A model generated the notes under the pieces. That model did not search any database and had not been told where the DNA came from. It saw nothing but the letters and a program-made list of their open reading frames with translations. Made by a program: the position numbers and the translations under genes. 64,000 bases of DNA from NCBI GenBank assembly GCA_016710585.1, contig JADJVN010000014.1, positions 66,877-130,876 on the forward strand. The letters are read 5' to 3'. Positions 27,002-35,351 of the stretch are shown in pieces (positions within the stretch are counted from its first letter, which is position 1; each line of letters opens with the position of its first letter). The DNA comes from Saprospiraceae bacterium. GTDB lineage: Bacteria > Bacteroidota > Bacteroidia > Chitinophagales > Saprospiraceae.

Positions 27002-27658
27002 TTAATCTTGCAATTTTGGTCCATACGAAAGATCCCCAGCATCTCCCAATCCTGGAACGATATAGGATTTTGCTGTCAATTCTTCGTCTATTGCGCCCAC
27101 AAAAATAGTTATTTTAGGATATTTTTTATGGATATAGTCTATTCCTTCTTTACTAGCTATACATGAGACTATAAATATTCTTAAAGGCGTCCCATAAGAG
27201 GCGAGTTCTGTCAATGACTGCTCTATCGAAGCACCAGTGGCAAGCATTGGATCTGCCAAGATCAATATTTTCTTATCAATATCTGGACAAGTGAGATATG
27301 AAAGTTTTATTTCAAAATTACCAGCAGAATCGTGCTTTCTATAAGCTGAAATAAAACCGCTCTCTGCATCTGGCAAAAAATCTAACATCCCTTCATGAAT
27401 CGTCAATCCTGCTCTCAGTATTGGACAAATAACAATTGGTGCAGATAATTTTTTAACATCAGCTTCGCCAAGTGTAGTTTCAGTAAGGAAACTTTCATAA
27501 TCGAGTAGTTTGGAAATCTCATAGGCGCAGATCTGACCGTATTTCCTCATGTTGTATCGAAAACTAGGTCTGTTGGATTGTATATTGACATTCCGCAGTT
27601 CATAAAGAATTTGGTGTACAAGTGAATTTTGTTGGGATAAATCATGAATCATGATCAT
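27002..27658 (-). CDS. upp: Uracil phosphoribosyltransferase
   Basis: The 218-residue protein has the UPRTase PRPP loop in LADPMLATGASIEQSL, the substrate motif CPILRAGLTIHEGML, and the C-terminal YIVPGLGDAGDLSYGP. It salvages uracil to UMP with PRPP in the cytosol. It is the first gene of the minus-strand run that continues to the two-component system. The start could be ATG 27658 or the second Met two codons later. Confidence 0.94.
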   Translation of the reverse strand: MIMIHDLSQQNSLVHQILYELRNVNIQSNRPSFRYNMRKYGQICAYEISKLLDYESFLTETTLGEADVKKLSAPIVICPILRAGLTIHEGMLDFLPDAESGFISAYRKHDSAGNFEIKLSYLTCPDIDKKILILADPMLATGASIEQSLTELASYGTPLRIFIVSCIASKEGIDYIHKKYPKITIFVGAIDEELTAKSYIVPGLGDAGDLSYGPKLQD

Positions 27659-27749
27659 GGTAATATAGATTTTATTGTAAATATAATCATGGATGCTCTA
27701 ATCTACAATAAAATTCTCGAATGGATAAAAAAACTAGTGCAATAACACA

Positions 27750-27808
27750 AAAAAAAAGAAGCTGTCATAGCTAATATTCTATTTATTGAATATTAGCTAG
27801 ACAGCTTC
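27750..27808 (-). terminator. Terminator of the OmpA-type gene
   Basis: A long stem: GAAGCTGTC plus TAGCTAATATTC pairs with GAATATTAGCTA plus GACAGCTTC, with one bulged base. The minus-strand T9 run follows. It lies 22 bp after the stop at 27831. Confidence 0.88.
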
Positions 27809-27830
27809 TACTACCGTTAATCACTTATTC

Positions 27831-29318
27831 TTAACGCCAGATCGGCACAAATTCTGTTCTTCTGTTTTCTTGACGGCCAGCAGGAGTAGCATTGTCTCCT
27901 ATAGGTCTAGTCTCGCCATATCCAACTGTCACCATTCTAGATGAAGAGATTCCTTTAGAAATCAAATAATCTGCACAAGCTCTTGCTCTTTTTTCAGATA
28001 GTCTTTGATTCATATTATCATCACCTACATTATCAGTATTTCCTTCGATACTTAAATTCATCTCAGGATATTTACCTAATACAGTGACGATATCATTTAA
28101 ATTTTTGTAAGATGCTTTAGTTATTACAGCTGTTCCTGACTCGAACTGAACTGATCTCATTGCTACATCCAATACTTTCTTATCTTCAACTTTGATTTCT
28201 GGACATCCTCCATTTGATGCAACTCCAGCAGTGTTTGGACATCTGTCAAGATTGTCAGCGATTCCATCACCGTCTGTATCTGGGCAACCGTTAAATTTAC
28301 CGAATACATCTGGACATGGGTCTTTTGAATCTTCGATTCCGTCTTTATCTTTATCAGCTATAGTGATTGGACATCCGCCATTTGAAGCAGGACCTGCTTC
28401 GTTTGGACATTTGTCATCTTTATCAGCCAATCCGTCTCTATCTGAATCTGGACAACCCATTAAAGTACCAGCAACAGTTGGACATTTGTCATCTTTGTCT
28501 GCAACGCCATCTCTGTCACCATCTGGGCAACCTTTTAAAGTACCAGCTTGATCTGGACACATATCATCAGTGTCATAAACACCGTCTTTATCTCTATCTG
28601 ATGGACAACCCATATTCTCAGCTATACCAGCTAAAGCAGGACATTTGTCATCATTATCAGCGATACCATCAGCATCTCCATCAGGACATCCCATAACTGT
28701 TCCAGGGATAGTAGGACATTTGTCATCTTTGTCAGATACACCATCCTTATCAGTATCTTTGTCTGCTCCACAGAGACAAGCACGAATACCAATAGCATGT
28801 TGCCAATTGTCAAATCCTTTTTCAAGAGCTACTCTATAATCAGTTTGACCAACTAAAGTCAAATAATCATTGATTCTAAAATCAATACCCAATCCTAATG
28901 GAATCTGAGCATAGAAATCTTCAAAATCTCTCATTGCGCCACCAACACCAGCATAAATAAAAGGAGAAATCATTTTTCCTCTAAAAAAATGCACATTTCC
29001 TAATAGATCCAATCCAGCATAATATTGGCTTTTTCCATAACCTGTAACGCTGTCATTTGAATTCACGATAGGAAAGTTAGCAGCACCTACTCTCAAAGGT
29101 AAACTTAAAGAAAAACGTTTTCCAAAGTGACGATTATAGCCAACTTCGAATGCATTGTTCAAATCTTTGAATAATCCTTTGTTGTCGTTATTTGGAGCAT
29201 GATAATTGATCCACACAGGCTTCACCGTTAAAGTATTAACCGGCAAGTCTTGTGCATGAATAACTGTGTTCATTAGTAGTGTAAAACCAAGAATGCAACT
29301 TAAAATAAATTTTTTCAT
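27831..29318 (-). CDS. OmpA family protein with thrombospondin type 3 repeats
   Basis: Start ATG 29318 gives 495 residues with a signal peptide (MKKFILSCILGFTLLMNTVIHAQ). An N-terminal outer-membrane beta-barrel spans about 25-190 (GYNRHFGKRFSLSLPLRVGA ... GIRACLCG). A calcium-binding thrombospondin-3 region follows, with about eight DxDxDG-type repeats (DKDGVSDKDDKCPTIPGTV, DGDADGIADNDDKCPALAG). It ends in an OmpA peptidoglycan-binding domain (SIEGNTDNVGDDNMNQRLSEK, RMVTVGYGETRP). It links the outer membrane to the cell wall. It has its own terminator and is probably abundant. Confidence 0.94.
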   Translation of the reverse strand: MKKFILSCILGFTLLMNTVIHAQDLPVNTLTVKPVWINYHAPNNDNKGLFKDLNNAFEVGYNRHFGKRFSLSLPLRVGAANFPIVNSNDSVTGYGKSQYYAGLDLLGNVHFFRGKMISPFIYAGVGGAMRDFEDFYAQIPLGLGIDFRINDYLTLVGQTDYRVALEKGFDNWQHAIGIRACLCGADKDTDKDGVSDKDDKCPTIPGTVMGCPDGDADGIADNDDKCPALAGIAENMGCPSDRDKDGVYDTDDMCPDQAGTLKGCPDGDRDGVADKDDKCPTVAGTLMGCPDSDRDGLADKDDKCPNEAGPASNGGCPITIADKDKDGIEDSKDPCPDVFGKFNGCPDTDGDGIADNLDRCPNTAGVASNGGCPEIKVEDKKVLDVAMRSVQFESGTAVITKASYKNLNDIVTVLGKYPEMNLSIEGNTDNVGDDNMNQRLSEKRARACADYLISKGISSSRMVTVGYGETRPIGDNATPAGRQENRRTEFVPIWR

Positions 29319-29606
29319 GTGCAAGGGGCTTAAATTTTTAAAATTGTTTTCGTTTAAATACTGACGTAATATTGTAAAAAAGTAACCTAAGGTATGGATT
29401 TATTTTATTCTAAATATCTTGTGATCAATAATTTTATTTAATAAGATAAATTTATTAAATTTTTAAATTTTATATGCAATATTATTTTAATGTATAAGTA
29501 ATTAACATTTAAATTAAATACTATAATATATAATTTTATTTTAATATATAATTCTAATTCATGTTTTTTAATTCGTTAGCTAAAATCAATCTCAAACTTA
29601 CTTATT

Positions 29607-30629
29607 ATGAATCTCACATTTTATAAAAATCAAGAAGTTAAGGTTTACAGCTTAGCTAATCAATTCATCAAACTGAATTGTAGCAATTTTGGAGCTAAAA
29701 TCTTGACCATTGAAATTGTAGATAAGAATAATTCAAGTCTTGATATCACAGCAGGATACGATACTATTGAAGAGTATATTGGTGGAAATCCTGCCTATGG
29801 TGCATTATGTGGCAGATATGCAAATCGCATCGCCAATGGAAAATTCATTTTAAATGGAAAAAGTTATCAATGTGATCAAAATAATGGCGCTCATTGTCTT
29901 CATGGTGGTAGCGACAGCCTGTTTAAATCGATGTGGGATGTCATAGAGGTCACTGAAAACGCGATTCACTTCAGGACCACTATGAATGATGGACACATGG
30001 GTTTTCCAGCAAATATTGTGATTAATTATAAAATTAGTGTAGAACAAACCAGTATTTTACTAGAATATGCCGTCGAATCAGATGGAGATACCGTAATAAA
30101 CCTTGCGCCGCATTCATACTTCAACCTGAATGGACAGGGCACAGTACTCAATCATTTACTTCAAATCAATGCAGATTGTATCACTCCAATAGATTCTAGT
30201 TGTATTCCAACTGGCGAATATCAATTTGTTGACTCCAGTCCATTTGACTTTAGAACATTGAAGCGGATTGGACAGGATATTAATCATGAAAATGAACAAT
30301 TGGCTTTTGGGAAAGCCTACGATCATAATTTTGTTTTAAATAAAAAGGATCCTAGTGAACTGGCTGCTATTCTTATCGGAGATCAATCAAATCTCAAGAT
30401 GAAAATATATACTTCTCAGCCAGGATTGCAACTCTATACTTGCAATTGGAATACTAGTAAAATAGAAATTGGAAGAAATAAACAAAATTATACAAGACAT
30501 AGCTTTGTTTGTCTTGAGCCACAACACTATCCTGATTCTCCCAATCATAGTCACTTCCCGACTACAATTTTGCGAAAAAATGAGCGCTATTCGCATTTTA
30601 CTAAATACGAATTTGAATGGATAGAATAA
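29607..30629 (+). CDS. galM: Aldose 1-epimerase (galactose mutarotase family)
   Basis: The 340-residue GalM-fold protein has ALCGRYANRIANGKF, NGAHCLHGG, the catalytic His in NLAPHSYFNLNG, the YDHNFVLN segment, and a C-terminal FVCLEPQHYPDSPNH carrying the catalytic Glu. It interconverts alpha and beta anomers of aldoses. No signal peptide is evident, so it is probably cytosolic. It is not linked to other sugar genes here. It starts about 290 bp after the divergent OmpA gene in very AT-rich DNA. Confidence 0.93.
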   Translation: MNLTFYKNQEVKVYSLANQFIKLNCSNFGAKILTIEIVDKNNSSLDITAGYDTIEEYIGGNPAYGALCGRYANRIANGKFILNGKSYQCDQNNGAHCLHGGSDSLFKSMWDVIEVTENAIHFRTTMNDGHMGFPANIVINYKISVEQTSILLEYAVESDGDTVINLAPHSYFNLNGQGTVLNHLLQINADCITPIDSSCIPTGEYQFVDSSPFDFRTLKRIGQDINHENEQLAFGKAYDHNFVLNKKDPSELAAILIGDQSNLKMKIYTSQPGLQLYTCNWNTSKIEIGRNKQNYTRHSFVCLEPQHYPDSPNHSHFPTTILRKNERYSHFTKYEFEWIE

Positions 30630-30733
30630 TATTTAAATAACAAAGTATTATTCTAATTTTCATAACATTTTAGAAATTCAAATTCCTAAAAGCATTCATG
30701 GCTAAAAACCATGAGTATTTTTAATTAAATATA

Positions 30734-31189
30734 TTAATACAAGTCACATGAATGAGGACATGGGCTATTGAGCAAATTGGAGGAAAGATAATATTTGCCA
30801 AAATTGGCCAAAACATGACCCTGCATATCTACTGGAAAACAATAATAAGCATTTGGAATGCCTGAAGCATCAAGTGACTTTGGAGCAAATTTGAATCCAC
30901 CAATATTTGTATTGTAGTAATGAAAATACATGTATGCCACAAATTCCTTTGAAATGGTAAATGATCTATTTGATTTCGGATCAGTTGAATTCAGTTGGTC
31001 ATAGATATACTGAATATTCTGTTGGGCTGATTCGCTATCTTGGTTTCTTTCTTCGTCATATTGAAGTTCTGTGAGTGTCTCTTCTCTACAGCTCTTCACT
31101 CCAGTATCTATAAAATATCTGTCATATAATTTATAACAAATAAGACCACAACATATTCCTAAGATTAGGAAAAAAAAATTAGTTTTCAT
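30734..31189 (-). CDS. Hypothetical membrane-anchored protein
   Basis: The 151-residue protein has one N-terminal membrane segment (FFFLILGICCGLICYKLY) and then a soluble domain with cysteines at the ends (KSCREETLTEL, YYCFPVDMQGH, SPCPHSCDLY). I do not recognise the family. The spacing of AYMYFHYYNTNIGGFKFAPK suggests a small folded periplasmic domain. It converges with galM and is preceded by a 346-bp gap without genes. Confidence 0.6.
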   Translation of the reverse strand: MKTNFFFLILGICCGLICYKLYDRYFIDTGVKSCREETLTELQYDEERNQDSESAQQNIQYIYDQLNSTDPKSNRSFTISKEFVAYMYFHYYNTNIGGFKFAPKSLDASGIPNAYYCFPVDMQGHVLANFGKYYLSSNLLNSPCPHSCDLY

Positions 31190-31535
31190 GTATAATAAGT
31201 TTATGTGAAAAATACAATTTATATCATATATTTGATTTAGTAAAAATATGAAAAAAAATCAGCAAGTAAAGAATAAAATTTTACTCAATCAATTTATTCT
31301 TCAATATTTATGATTGACTAAAAATAAGTAATTCTTACAATATCTTTCCTAAATAAATAAAAATTAAAAATTTCCGACCAAATAAGGAACATTTGACTTT
31401 ATATAAACACTAAACTTATATGTCTGAAATATAAAAAATGTTACCGATTAGTTTTATATTTACACTAAACTACGATAAATGACATACTTATTCTGCGGTT
31501 AACTGAAGATTATTATTCATTAAAAAAAATCTATA
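31190..31535. other. Divergent intergenic gap, no gene seen
   Basis: 346 bp of very AT-rich DNA between divergent starts. A TATATTTG box at about 31226-31233 could belong to the plus-strand gene but lies 300 bp upstream. Nothing else was recognised. Confidence 0.4.
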
Positions 31536-33341
31536 ATGTCAAAAATTTGGAATAAAAATCTAATTTTAATTTCGATTTCCTTCCTGTGGTCGAATTTCAA
31601 TATGGCAGTAGAGGTTAATCCATACAGAAAATTAACTGACAGTGGAGAGTATTATATTGCAAATTTTTATAATTTAGACCCATTCGTAAAAGATAGTTTA
31701 ATCAGGTCCAATATTATCAATGCCAAACTGAACCTGCCTCTTGAGGATTATTGTCGAGTTATTACTGAGTATAATCAAAAAACATGGTTACAATATCTAA
31801 ATCGAAATCATCAATCTCTGTTTGAAGATCACAGTATGGTAATTTCTGTTTTGGAAAAGAAACCAGAGGTACTTATTCCATATATTTTGTCACTATCTTC
31901 TTTATATCTAGGTTGGAACAAAGTAACAGAATCGTATACCTTAGCTCAATTTGCAATAAATAAATCACTTGAACAAAAAGAATATTTTCTCCTTGCCAAA
32001 TCATATTTACAAGCTGGTAAATCATGCAGTCTCAAGGGCGACAAACTGGATGCTTTTCGATTTTTATTGAAATCAAAAGAGATCTGTAATCAATACAATT
32101 TTAATTCTTTAGAGTCAGAAATTTGGCATGTCATAGGCGAATATTACCATCAACTGAATTCACATCTCAATAGTTATGAAGCTTTTTGTAGTGCAGAAGA
32201 ATGCATTAAAAAAATAGAACCTGTAGACACTTCGATTTTGTATTTAATCTACATTTCTAAACTTGAAGTCATGCATAGCATTGACCCTTCAAAATTTAAT
32301 GAACAAGAGGTGTACAAAATTTTAAATTGGGCACGAACGAACAATGATAAAATACTAGAAGATAAAACTGCTGCCACATTAAGACATATTTATATAGAAA
32401 CATCAAATCTTGAAAAAATCAGATTGTATTATGAAGTGATTGCGCCACAAGAATTGAACCAATTAAAAACTACCAATAGCTTTATGTACAATAAGGTCAT
32501 GTCTTATATTGCTGAAGCTAAAAATGAAATTGATTCAGCAGAATATTTTAATTTGGTTGCTGAGAAATTTCTAGAAGACAAATCCCAATCTTACTATGCA
32601 TTCAATTTCTATTTCAGATTAGGCGAATTTTATCAAAGGACTAACAACATCCAAAAGAGTATTTTAGCTTTTGAAAAGGCATATCAAAAATCCCTTGGGC
32701 TAGACCTGTTGTCTAATGTCGTTGAGATCACTAAAGAACTATCTGAAGAATATAAAAATATAGGAGACTACAAAAAATCATTAAAATATTTAAGCCTTCA
32801 TACACAAAATAAAGACTCCTTAAACTCCATTTCAAACTCTGAACAACTTTTTATATTAAAGCTAAGTAATGAAGAAAGATTGCGGCAAATCGAACTAGAA
32901 AATAATGCTCGAAATGAAGAACGAAGATTTAATATTCAATATTTGGGTATACTTTTAATCTTGACGGCAATATTTATTGTTATAATATTAATGGGTTCCT
33001 ACAAATGGCCTGAATGGACAATAAGGTTGGTTGGATTTATTGCCTTCATTATGCTGTTTGAATTTATTATCCTCATTCTTGATCAAAAAATTCATCATAT
33101 TACCCATGGAGAACCATGGAAAATATTATGCATTAAGATCGGCATAATCTCCATCATTCTACCATTTCATCACTGGATAGAATATAAAGTAATCAATTAT
33201 CTCATCTGTCACAAAATGCTTAAATTCAAACGTCCTTCGTTTTACGGCTTTCTTGAAACATTTAAGAATTGGTTTACATTGACTCAAAAAGAGGAAAAAT
33301 CGATACCAAAGGATGTATCTGATAATTTACATAAAGTTTAA
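31536..33341 (+). CDS. TPR protein with C-terminal membrane domain and no output domain
   Basis: The 601-residue protein has a signal-like N-terminus (NLILISISFLWSNFNMAVEV). About ten TPR-like helical repeats follow up to residue 430 (AKSYLQAGKSCSLKGDKLDA, FRLGEFYQRTNNIQKSILAF, LSEEYKNIGDYKKSLKYLSL). A coiled coil (SNEERLRQIELENNARNEER) leads into three to four membrane helices with a conserved-looking HHITHGEPWK / LPFHHWIEYKVI segment. The layout is that of Bacteroidota TPR sensors that normally end in a histidine kinase or LytTR domain, but here no kinase or DNA-binding module is present. The function is unknown. Confidence 0.75.
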   Translation: MSKIWNKNLILISISFLWSNFNMAVEVNPYRKLTDSGEYYIANFYNLDPFVKDSLIRSNIINAKLNLPLEDYCRVITEYNQKTWLQYLNRNHQSLFEDHSMVISVLEKKPEVLIPYILSLSSLYLGWNKVTESYTLAQFAINKSLEQKEYFLLAKSYLQAGKSCSLKGDKLDAFRFLLKSKEICNQYNFNSLESEIWHVIGEYYHQLNSHLNSYEAFCSAEECIKKIEPVDTSILYLIYISKLEVMHSIDPSKFNEQEVYKILNWARTNNDKILEDKTAATLRHIYIETSNLEKIRLYYEVIAPQELNQLKTTNSFMYNKVMSYIAEAKNEIDSAEYFNLVAEKFLEDKSQSYYAFNFYFRLGEFYQRTNNIQKSILAFEKAYQKSLGLDLLSNVVEITKELSEEYKNIGDYKKSLKYLSLHTQNKDSLNSISNSEQLFILKLSNEERLRQIELENNARNEERRFNIQYLGILLILTAIFIVIILMGSYKWPEWTIRLVGFIAFIMLFEFIILILDQKIHHITHGEPWKILCIKIGIISIILPFHHWIEYKVINYLICHKMLKFKRPSFYGFLETFKNWFTLTQKEEKSIPKDVSDNLHKV

Positions 33342-33385
33342 TAGTCTAGTCCTGATTTTTTGAACACTATATAATTTAATAACCA

Positions 33386-34369
33386 TCAATATTGAGCCAA
33401 TACTCGCTGTATGGTATCAGAAATATTATTTGCTTTTAGTTGGATGTTCAATTTCGGACCATTGTACCAATCTTCAATTTGATCAGAAAAATTTGCATCA
33501 ATTTTATCCAATACACTTACTCCCATCTGTTTTAATGCTGCTCCATTGCACATTTGCTCATAATGTTTATTAATTGGAATAGACATAAGCTGTTTTCCCA
33601 AATATAATGCTTCAGAAGGCGTTTCAAATCCACCTCCAGTGATAATGCCATGACAAGTAAGTAGGCTCTCATTAAATAAAGACTGATCCACAGGAAAATA
33701 GGTAATATTACCATCTGAATAAGCTTGCGTAACATGAGGCAAAAACCAATGAAAATGCAAATCAGGCAATTTTTTAAATGCCATTAATAGACAATGTTCT
33801 TCATAAGCTGGCAAATAAACAGTTATGTGTCCTTTATCAACTGGATCTTTCACTAAAAATTCATTTTTAATAATAGGAGGATAAATAAAATCATCATAAG
33901 ATTGAAAGTGTAGACCCAAATACGTCTGTGCTTTGGCATAGTTTTTTAGTATTATTTCGCCAATAATATTTTTATTTTCAGGACGAGGTGTATTGCTGCT
34001 TTGAAAACTTGCTTGATGCCCAAACTGAATTGATTTTGTTTTTTGAAGCTTACAAGCTAATGCAGTAATAAATTCAAAATCATTAATAATAACATCATAT
34101 TGACGCATGGGCAATGATTGAGCAGTCTTATAAACTGAAAATAGATGTATAATAGTCAAAATTTTTTTATATTCCAAATCCCCACATTTTGAGTAATAAA
34201 GACTTAATCCTTTACTTCTATACTTTACAGGGAATGGAAAATTCAAGGTGGAATTATTTCCACTTAAGAAAAAATCAACTTCTCCATATTTTTGCAAAAA
34301 AGGGTAAAGTTGAGCAGCGCGACTAATATGTCCATTGCCTGTTGCTTGAATAGCATAAAATATTTTCAT
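33386..34369 (-). CDS. MJ1255/VC2487-type glycosyltransferase
   Basis: The 327-residue GT-B-like protein starts MKIFYAIQATGNGHISRA, the Gly-rich N-terminal loop of this family. It has DVIINDFEFITALACKLQ, an acceptor loop IQFGHQASF, and the donor-site motif ITGGGFETPSEALYLGK followed by MSIPINKHYEQMCNGAALKQ, as in MurG-like enzymes. The sugar and acceptor are unknown. It lies 2 bp after the LpxH-like gene. The pair is a repeated Bacteroidota neighbourhood, which suggests envelope glycolipid synthesis (inference). Confidence 0.85.
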   Translation of the reverse strand: MKIFYAIQATGNGHISRAAQLYPFLQKYGEVDFFLSGNNSTLNFPFPVKYRSKGLSLYYSKCGDLEYKKILTIIHLFSVYKTAQSLPMRQYDVIINDFEFITALACKLQKTKSIQFGHQASFQSSNTPRPENKNIIGEIILKNYAKAQTYLGLHFQSYDDFIYPPIIKNEFLVKDPVDKGHITVYLPAYEEHCLLMAFKKLPDLHFHWFLPHVTQAYSDGNITYFPVDQSLFNESLLTCHGIITGGGFETPSEALYLGKQLMSIPINKHYEQMCNGAALKQMGVSVLDKIDANFSDQIEDWYNGPKLNIQLKANNISDTIQRVLAQY

Positions 34370-34371
34370 GA

Positions 34372-35193
34372 TTAATTAAATGGTGCTAAAATTTGCATTT
34401 CAAAATTGAGAGGAACTAATTCATCATCAAAAATATCAGTTGAAATTTCCTCTTTATACTGATAGATCTTCCACTGTCCTTGATCATATTCGAGTGAGCT
34501 TAAATTTTCAACCCAATCACCACTATTCAAATAAGTCACACTACCGTGGGGACTCACTATTTCCTTATTTTGTTGTTTGTGAATATGACCGCATATTACA
34601 TAATCTACTTTTTTCTCAATTGCTAGTTCTGCTGCTGTATTCTCAAAATTACTAATCCAAGAGACAGCCTTTTTCACACTATTTTTTACACGTTTAGAAA
34701 AACTCAGTTTTCGATAATTTAATTTTTCTAATATCCAATTTATAGCACGATTAGTTAATATGAGCAGGTCATATCCTTTTCCACCCAATTTTGCAATTAA
34801 TTTTGCTGTCCCCTTTGTTGTATTATCAAATACATCACCATGAAAAATCCAAGCTCTTTTATTGTCGAGCTGAAAAAGATAGTGATTCACTAATTGGAGT
34901 TTTCCAAAATTTAAATTGACATATTTCCTCAGTACATCATCGTGATTACCTGTAATATAAATAACATCGGTACCATGACTCATCATTTTCAATATTTGTC
35001 GAATGACATCAATGTGAGACTTTGGAAAATAACTTTTACGAAAATTCCAGATATCAATAATGTCACCATTTAATATCAGAGTTTGAGGTCGAATACTTTT
35101 AAGATAATTTAAAAGTTCTTTGGCATGACAACCATAGGTACCTAAATGCGTATCACTTATGACTACCAATTCTAGCTCTCTTTTTGACGGCAT
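34372..35193 (-). CDS. UDP-2,3-diacylglucosamine diphosphatase-like phosphoesterase (LpxH family)
   Basis: The 273-residue calcineurin-fold protein has every metal motif: SDTHLG (13-18), NGDIIDIWNF (42-51), TGNHDDVLRKY, FHGDVFDN and CGHIHKQQN. LpxH-type enzymes cleave UDP-diacylglucosamine to lipid X in lipid A synthesis on the inner membrane face. The divergent length and the joined glycosyltransferase leave open a related phosphoesterase role. A TAGCTTTG box lies about 15 bp upstream. Confidence 0.85.
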   Translation of the reverse strand: MPSKRELELVVISDTHLGTYGCHAKELLNYLKSIRPQTLILNGDIIDIWNFRKSYFPKSHIDVIRQILKMMSHGTDVIYITGNHDDVLRKYVNLNFGKLQLVNHYLFQLDNKRAWIFHGDVFDNTTKGTAKLIAKLGGKGYDLLILTNRAINWILEKLNYRKLSFSKRVKNSVKKAVSWISNFENTAAELAIEKKVDYVICGHIHKQQNKEIVSPHGSVTYLNSGDWVENLSSLEYDQGQWKIYQYKEEISTDIFDDELVPLNFEMQILAPFN

Positions 35194-35351
35194 GAATTGT
35201 TTTTCTGCAAAGCTACGCTTCCAATATTACCACATGTTTACCAAAACAATAAGTTATTATTAAGTTGAAGTAATTATGACATTTATATCGCGAATTTAGC
35301 CAATTACTGAAATAAAATGTAAGTATTCTTCATAGGTACTAAACACAATAT

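Noticed and set aside
28192..28760. Long plus-strand frames opposite the OmpA-type gene
   Set aside because: They arise from the repetitive thrombospondin-3 coding DNA on the minus strand. Their products are Ser/Pro or Leu/His-rich and lack starts with signals.
28190..28760. Regular repeats that might look like a CRISPR array
   Set aside because: The repeats are coding DxDxDG thrombospondin-3 repeats in frame with an OmpA-type protein.
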